From: Zygaena filipendulae
Lineage: Eukaryota; Arthropoda; Insecta; Lepidoptera; Zygaenidae
NCBI GenBank assembly: GCA_907165275.2
Contig: OU015649.1
Location: 1,456,001 to 1,520,000, forward strand
Direction: 5' to 3'
Length of the DNA: 64,000 bases
The translations under genes and the position numbers were made by a program. Positions 61,147 through 64,000 of this stretch are shown in pieces (position 1 is the stretch's first letter; the number at the start of each line of letters is the position of its first letter). The notes beneath the pieces were generated by a model. The model was not told the origin of the DNA. It ran no database searches and saw nothing but the letters and a program-made list of their open reading frames with translations.

Positions 61147-63588
61147 CCCGCCACCGCATTTGCGATGCACCAATGCACCTATACCGACACCGCAGCACGA
61201 CAATCCGACCGATAACGATATCGTTGACAACACTTTTTTATATTAAGTATATAAACATGATATAAAGTGCAAAAACTAAACGAAAACAATGAGTTCTAAG
61301 ACCACACGTCTCGTCAGTTTCTACTTTCGAGTGCACCTAGCAAAACACTGAGTGCCTGAACGACTCATTCTTCATTAGGTTATCGTATTCGCAGCTTCTT
61401 TCAACCTGATGTGTAAACAAAACGTTTAAATTTTTTATGGCCAGCGACTGTCTCAGAGTTATGTATTTTTGCATTATTCACATAGTTTTGTAAAAGAACA
61501 AGGCACAACAATTTAGGTTAACAGTGATTGTTGAGGTAATTACGTAAATGTTTTCAGAAATACCATTGAGTTCGCCGGTGTTACAAAACAAGATCCTTGT
61601 TGTTTCAATGAAGCGAATTGTCAATACAGCATTTTAAACCTAACTAGCAACTGTTTTATACTAACTAAAGTTTGGAAACGAATATTATCTTATTAGAACA
61701 TTTTTTTTTTGTCAGAGTTCAACAACTACTTAATAACAAATTTTGAAACCACCGCGCTACTTACCACTGCTAGGGCTCTGCAACCTAATTGAGGAAAATT
61801 GCCTTCAGTAATAATTATTCTATCTGTTTATTGACAAGACAAATGGCGGGGTTTCTATCAGTCACATTTTTAAACTTCTGGGCATATCAGTGTTCAAATA
61901 ATAATAATATTTGCACGAAAAACTGAAATTTATATAGGTAAGACTTAAAACTAACATCGATATAATCTTAATTGTGAGCCTGGTGCTTAAACTAGGTTCG
62001 GCCCGTGTTAAAGGTCACCAGGCCTTAAATCAAATAGAATTTCGTAAAATTCTAACTCTTACCGGAATAATATAATTTCGGCTAAAATTTTACCGTCAGG
62101 ATCAAAAGGGAATTAAAACTTTTACAATTCCAATTCAATTTCAATATTATTATTAAAATTTCAATTCATATGAAAGTAGGTATCGTTCTAGAAGACAAAC
62201 GATTTCTCAAAACTTTTATTAAGCGGTAAAGTCGATTTCTTCTAACATATTTTTGCCTAATAGACATTCCATTTTCCTGTATTTTCTAATCCTATATGGA
62301 AAAGTACCGCTTCAAATTCAAATCGGTAGGTAACGATAAAAACAACGCAGGCACGTAACAATACGAAAAATCTAGCAATTTCAATGTTAAATAAAATACA
62401 CGATTTAAAATAATTACGAGTAGGTACTTTATCGTGTGTAGGTTTAATTGTAAAATATCTAATCGAAGCAAAAATGCAAATAGCGCACGACCTTGAAAGC
62501 TAATTATCACACTAACCGTTAGATAACTAAAAAGCGTAGTTCGTTACGTGACAACTTGAAAGCGAAATAGTAATGAGAAATTCTTGTATAAACACGTTTT
62601 ATTGACGCAATTATTTTAAAGATATCTCCGCGAGCAAGTTCACTAACAACATTGAATAAAATAAGGTAGATAAAATAACGATACAAAGATGAACATCACC
62701 ACTATAAATGTTTGATTAACTATCCATATGTTTTTTAGGGTAAAACCGCCACAACTATTCCTGAAAGCTATCAAAAACTATGGAACTTAGCTTAACGCAA
62801 AAGAAAATCAGTTAGTTAATATAATTTTCTGGAGAATGATCTGCTACATCATTTTGTCAACAGCCTTTTTTAAGGTTTAAACGCTGGGACTACTTCTAAA
62901 AAGTATCAGAAACTGCAGAACTCAGCTGCATGCGAATAGAACTCTCATTTAATTTTGATCTGCTGGATAATGATTAGCTAAGTTCACCCACATTCATATT
63001 TTGCAGTCGGAATTATAAAAATTACATCAAGCCTGAGCTGATGCCGTTATCGAAAACTGGTATTAATTACAATATAGAAAAATATTTTGCACATTACATA
63101 TAATATGCATATTTTAGTCTGCTTAGTGTTTGGTGTTTGAGAAAAAATGCCGATAGTCTTGAATCCCGAATTTTTCATTAGAGTATTTAATTGATTGAAA
63201 CGCACTGTTGGAAAAACTTCTGACAAAATATAACGGCCCATAGATTTACAAAACCAGGTTTAGCAAAAATAACGCGATATTTCTGACACGATTCAAACCA
63301 AAACGAAACCAAAACCGTTGAAAAATAACGCGATTCGGTCCCCCTGTGTGCCTGTCTATAGGTACTAATATGATAAAGAGGTAAAGTTTGTGAATTGCGA
63401 GTTTGTGACGTTGTAGGAGGTAATCTCTGGATCTACTGAACTGATTTTGAAAATTCTTTCACTTATAAAAAGCTACGGTAGTCCTGAGTGACATAGGGTA
63501 CTTTTTATCCCGAAATTCCCACGGGTACTTGGAAATAGCACGGGTGAAACCGCGGGTCCGCTGGTCGGTGGTCGTGTTATAAATTTAC
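61147..63588. other. Upstream region of the SUN-domain gene
   Basis: No supported exon. About 61147-61260 is probably 5' UTR. 61937-62030 is a copy of the repeat described at 53395. The rest (62060-63370) is AT-rich DNA in which I see nothing specific. 63371-63560 is a family A subfamily B retroposon, inverted. Confidence 0.5.
63371..63560 (-). repeat. Retroposon family A, subfamily B copy
   Basis: Plus-strand order: aaagaggtaaagtttgtgaa, ggtaatctctggatctactg, cctgagtgacatagggtact, gggtgaaaccgcgggtccgc. Confidence 0.75.
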
Positions 63589-63778
63589 CTTTCGAACATT
63601 GTTCTGAAAGCATCGGAAAATCAGTTTGATTAGTATTGGAATCGATACAGAACGCAACAGGATGTGAATTGTGACCACTTTCTAGCAGAGCAGCGTTATC
63701 CATTTCACCTCGCCGCATGCGCCGGCCGAGTCGAAGACTTGTCTCCGTATTTATTGCGTTTACATTTCGCGAACACAA
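63589..63778 (-). CDS. Possible first coding exon (unassigned)
   Basis: Minus-strand ORF from ATG at 63778 or the better-looking ATG at 63703 (MDNAALLESGHNSHPVAFCI) to a good donor, aaag/gtaaat, after residue SEQCSK. The composition is protein-like and unlike nearby noise. Phase 1 at the donor does not fit the SUN-gene exon at 59726. It would fit an in-frame extension of the SUN-gene first exon through a weak acceptor (ggtatag) near 61178, which would bury the signal peptide, so I doubt that. It could start a gene whose other exons I failed to see, or be untranslated. The family is unknown. Confidence 0.25.
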
Positions 63779-64000
63779 AGCAATTTGTCGTGTAACATAC
63801 CGACACGGCCAACAGGCCGCTTAGCTTTCCCTGGCTCGACGTCTGCAAAGTGCAAAGCATAGAACACAAGTGGGCGGGCTGGTGTAGCCGGGCTTTAATA
63901 CCTTAGCGTCCAAGAGCAAGATCTATCGCGGTCAGAGAAGATACAAGTTTGGACATCATCGTACAGAGCTACTCGGTCTCGAACTGAGCAAAGCTTGTAC

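Overview
This window looks like nuclear DNA of a lepidopteran insect (moth or butterfly). The evidence is AT-rich non-coding DNA full of tacct/aggta strings, protein genes split by canonical GT-AG introns, no operons, and very dense interspersed repeats of types familiar from Lepidoptera: a recurrent retroposon starting near ctagctgttccccgcggtttcaccc, palindromic MITEs, a Tc1-like transposon and LINE 3' ends. All identifications come from reading the sequence; no database search was run.

Four multi-exon protein genes can be reconstructed with splice phases that match at every junction. (1) Plus strand, 17969-32766: a secreted protein of about 1027 residues with a long Gln/Asn/Pro/Thr-rich N-terminal part and two C-terminal fasciclin (FAS1) domains. 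(2) Minus strand, 34128-37889: an HRI-type eIF2-alpha kinase (EIF2AK1 family, known in silkworm as BeK) of about 596 residues. (3) Plus strand, 45747-53848: a METTL13/eEF1A-KNMT-type dual methyltransferase of about 674 residues in nine exons. (4) Minus strand, 55615-61146: a SUCO/Slp1-type SUN-domain membrane protein of about 1049 residues in three exons. Genes 1 and 2 are convergent, genes 2 and 3 divergent, genes 3 and 4 convergent. Two weaker coding candidates are listed: an unrecognised 94-residue ORF at 9236-9520 and a possible first exon at 63589-63778.

Layout: 1-17.9 kb is gene-poor and repeat-filled. 18-27.9 kb is the giant first intron of the FAS1 gene, packed with repeats. 27.9-32.8 kb holds the remaining FAS1 exons. 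34-38 kb is the kinase gene, with four palindromic elements in its introns. 38.2-45.5 kb is a large nested insertion: a minisatellite-ended inverted-repeat structure surrounding a 6.2 kb LTR retrotransposon (two 1034 bp LTRs, 5 bp target duplication attat, tRNA primer site on the minus strand, no gag/pol). It separates two divergent genes that would otherwise share roughly 0.5 kb of upstream DNA. 45.7-61 kb is the methyltransferase and SUN-domain genes, with a nested Tc1-in-MITE insertion in methyltransferase intron 7. 61-64 kb is mostly non-coding.

The genes do not form a pathway cluster. Two concern translation (eIF2-alpha kinase, eEF1A methyltransferase), one is an ER membrane protein and one is secreted or extracellular matrix. 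I see no CRISPR, rRNA or intact tRNA gene.
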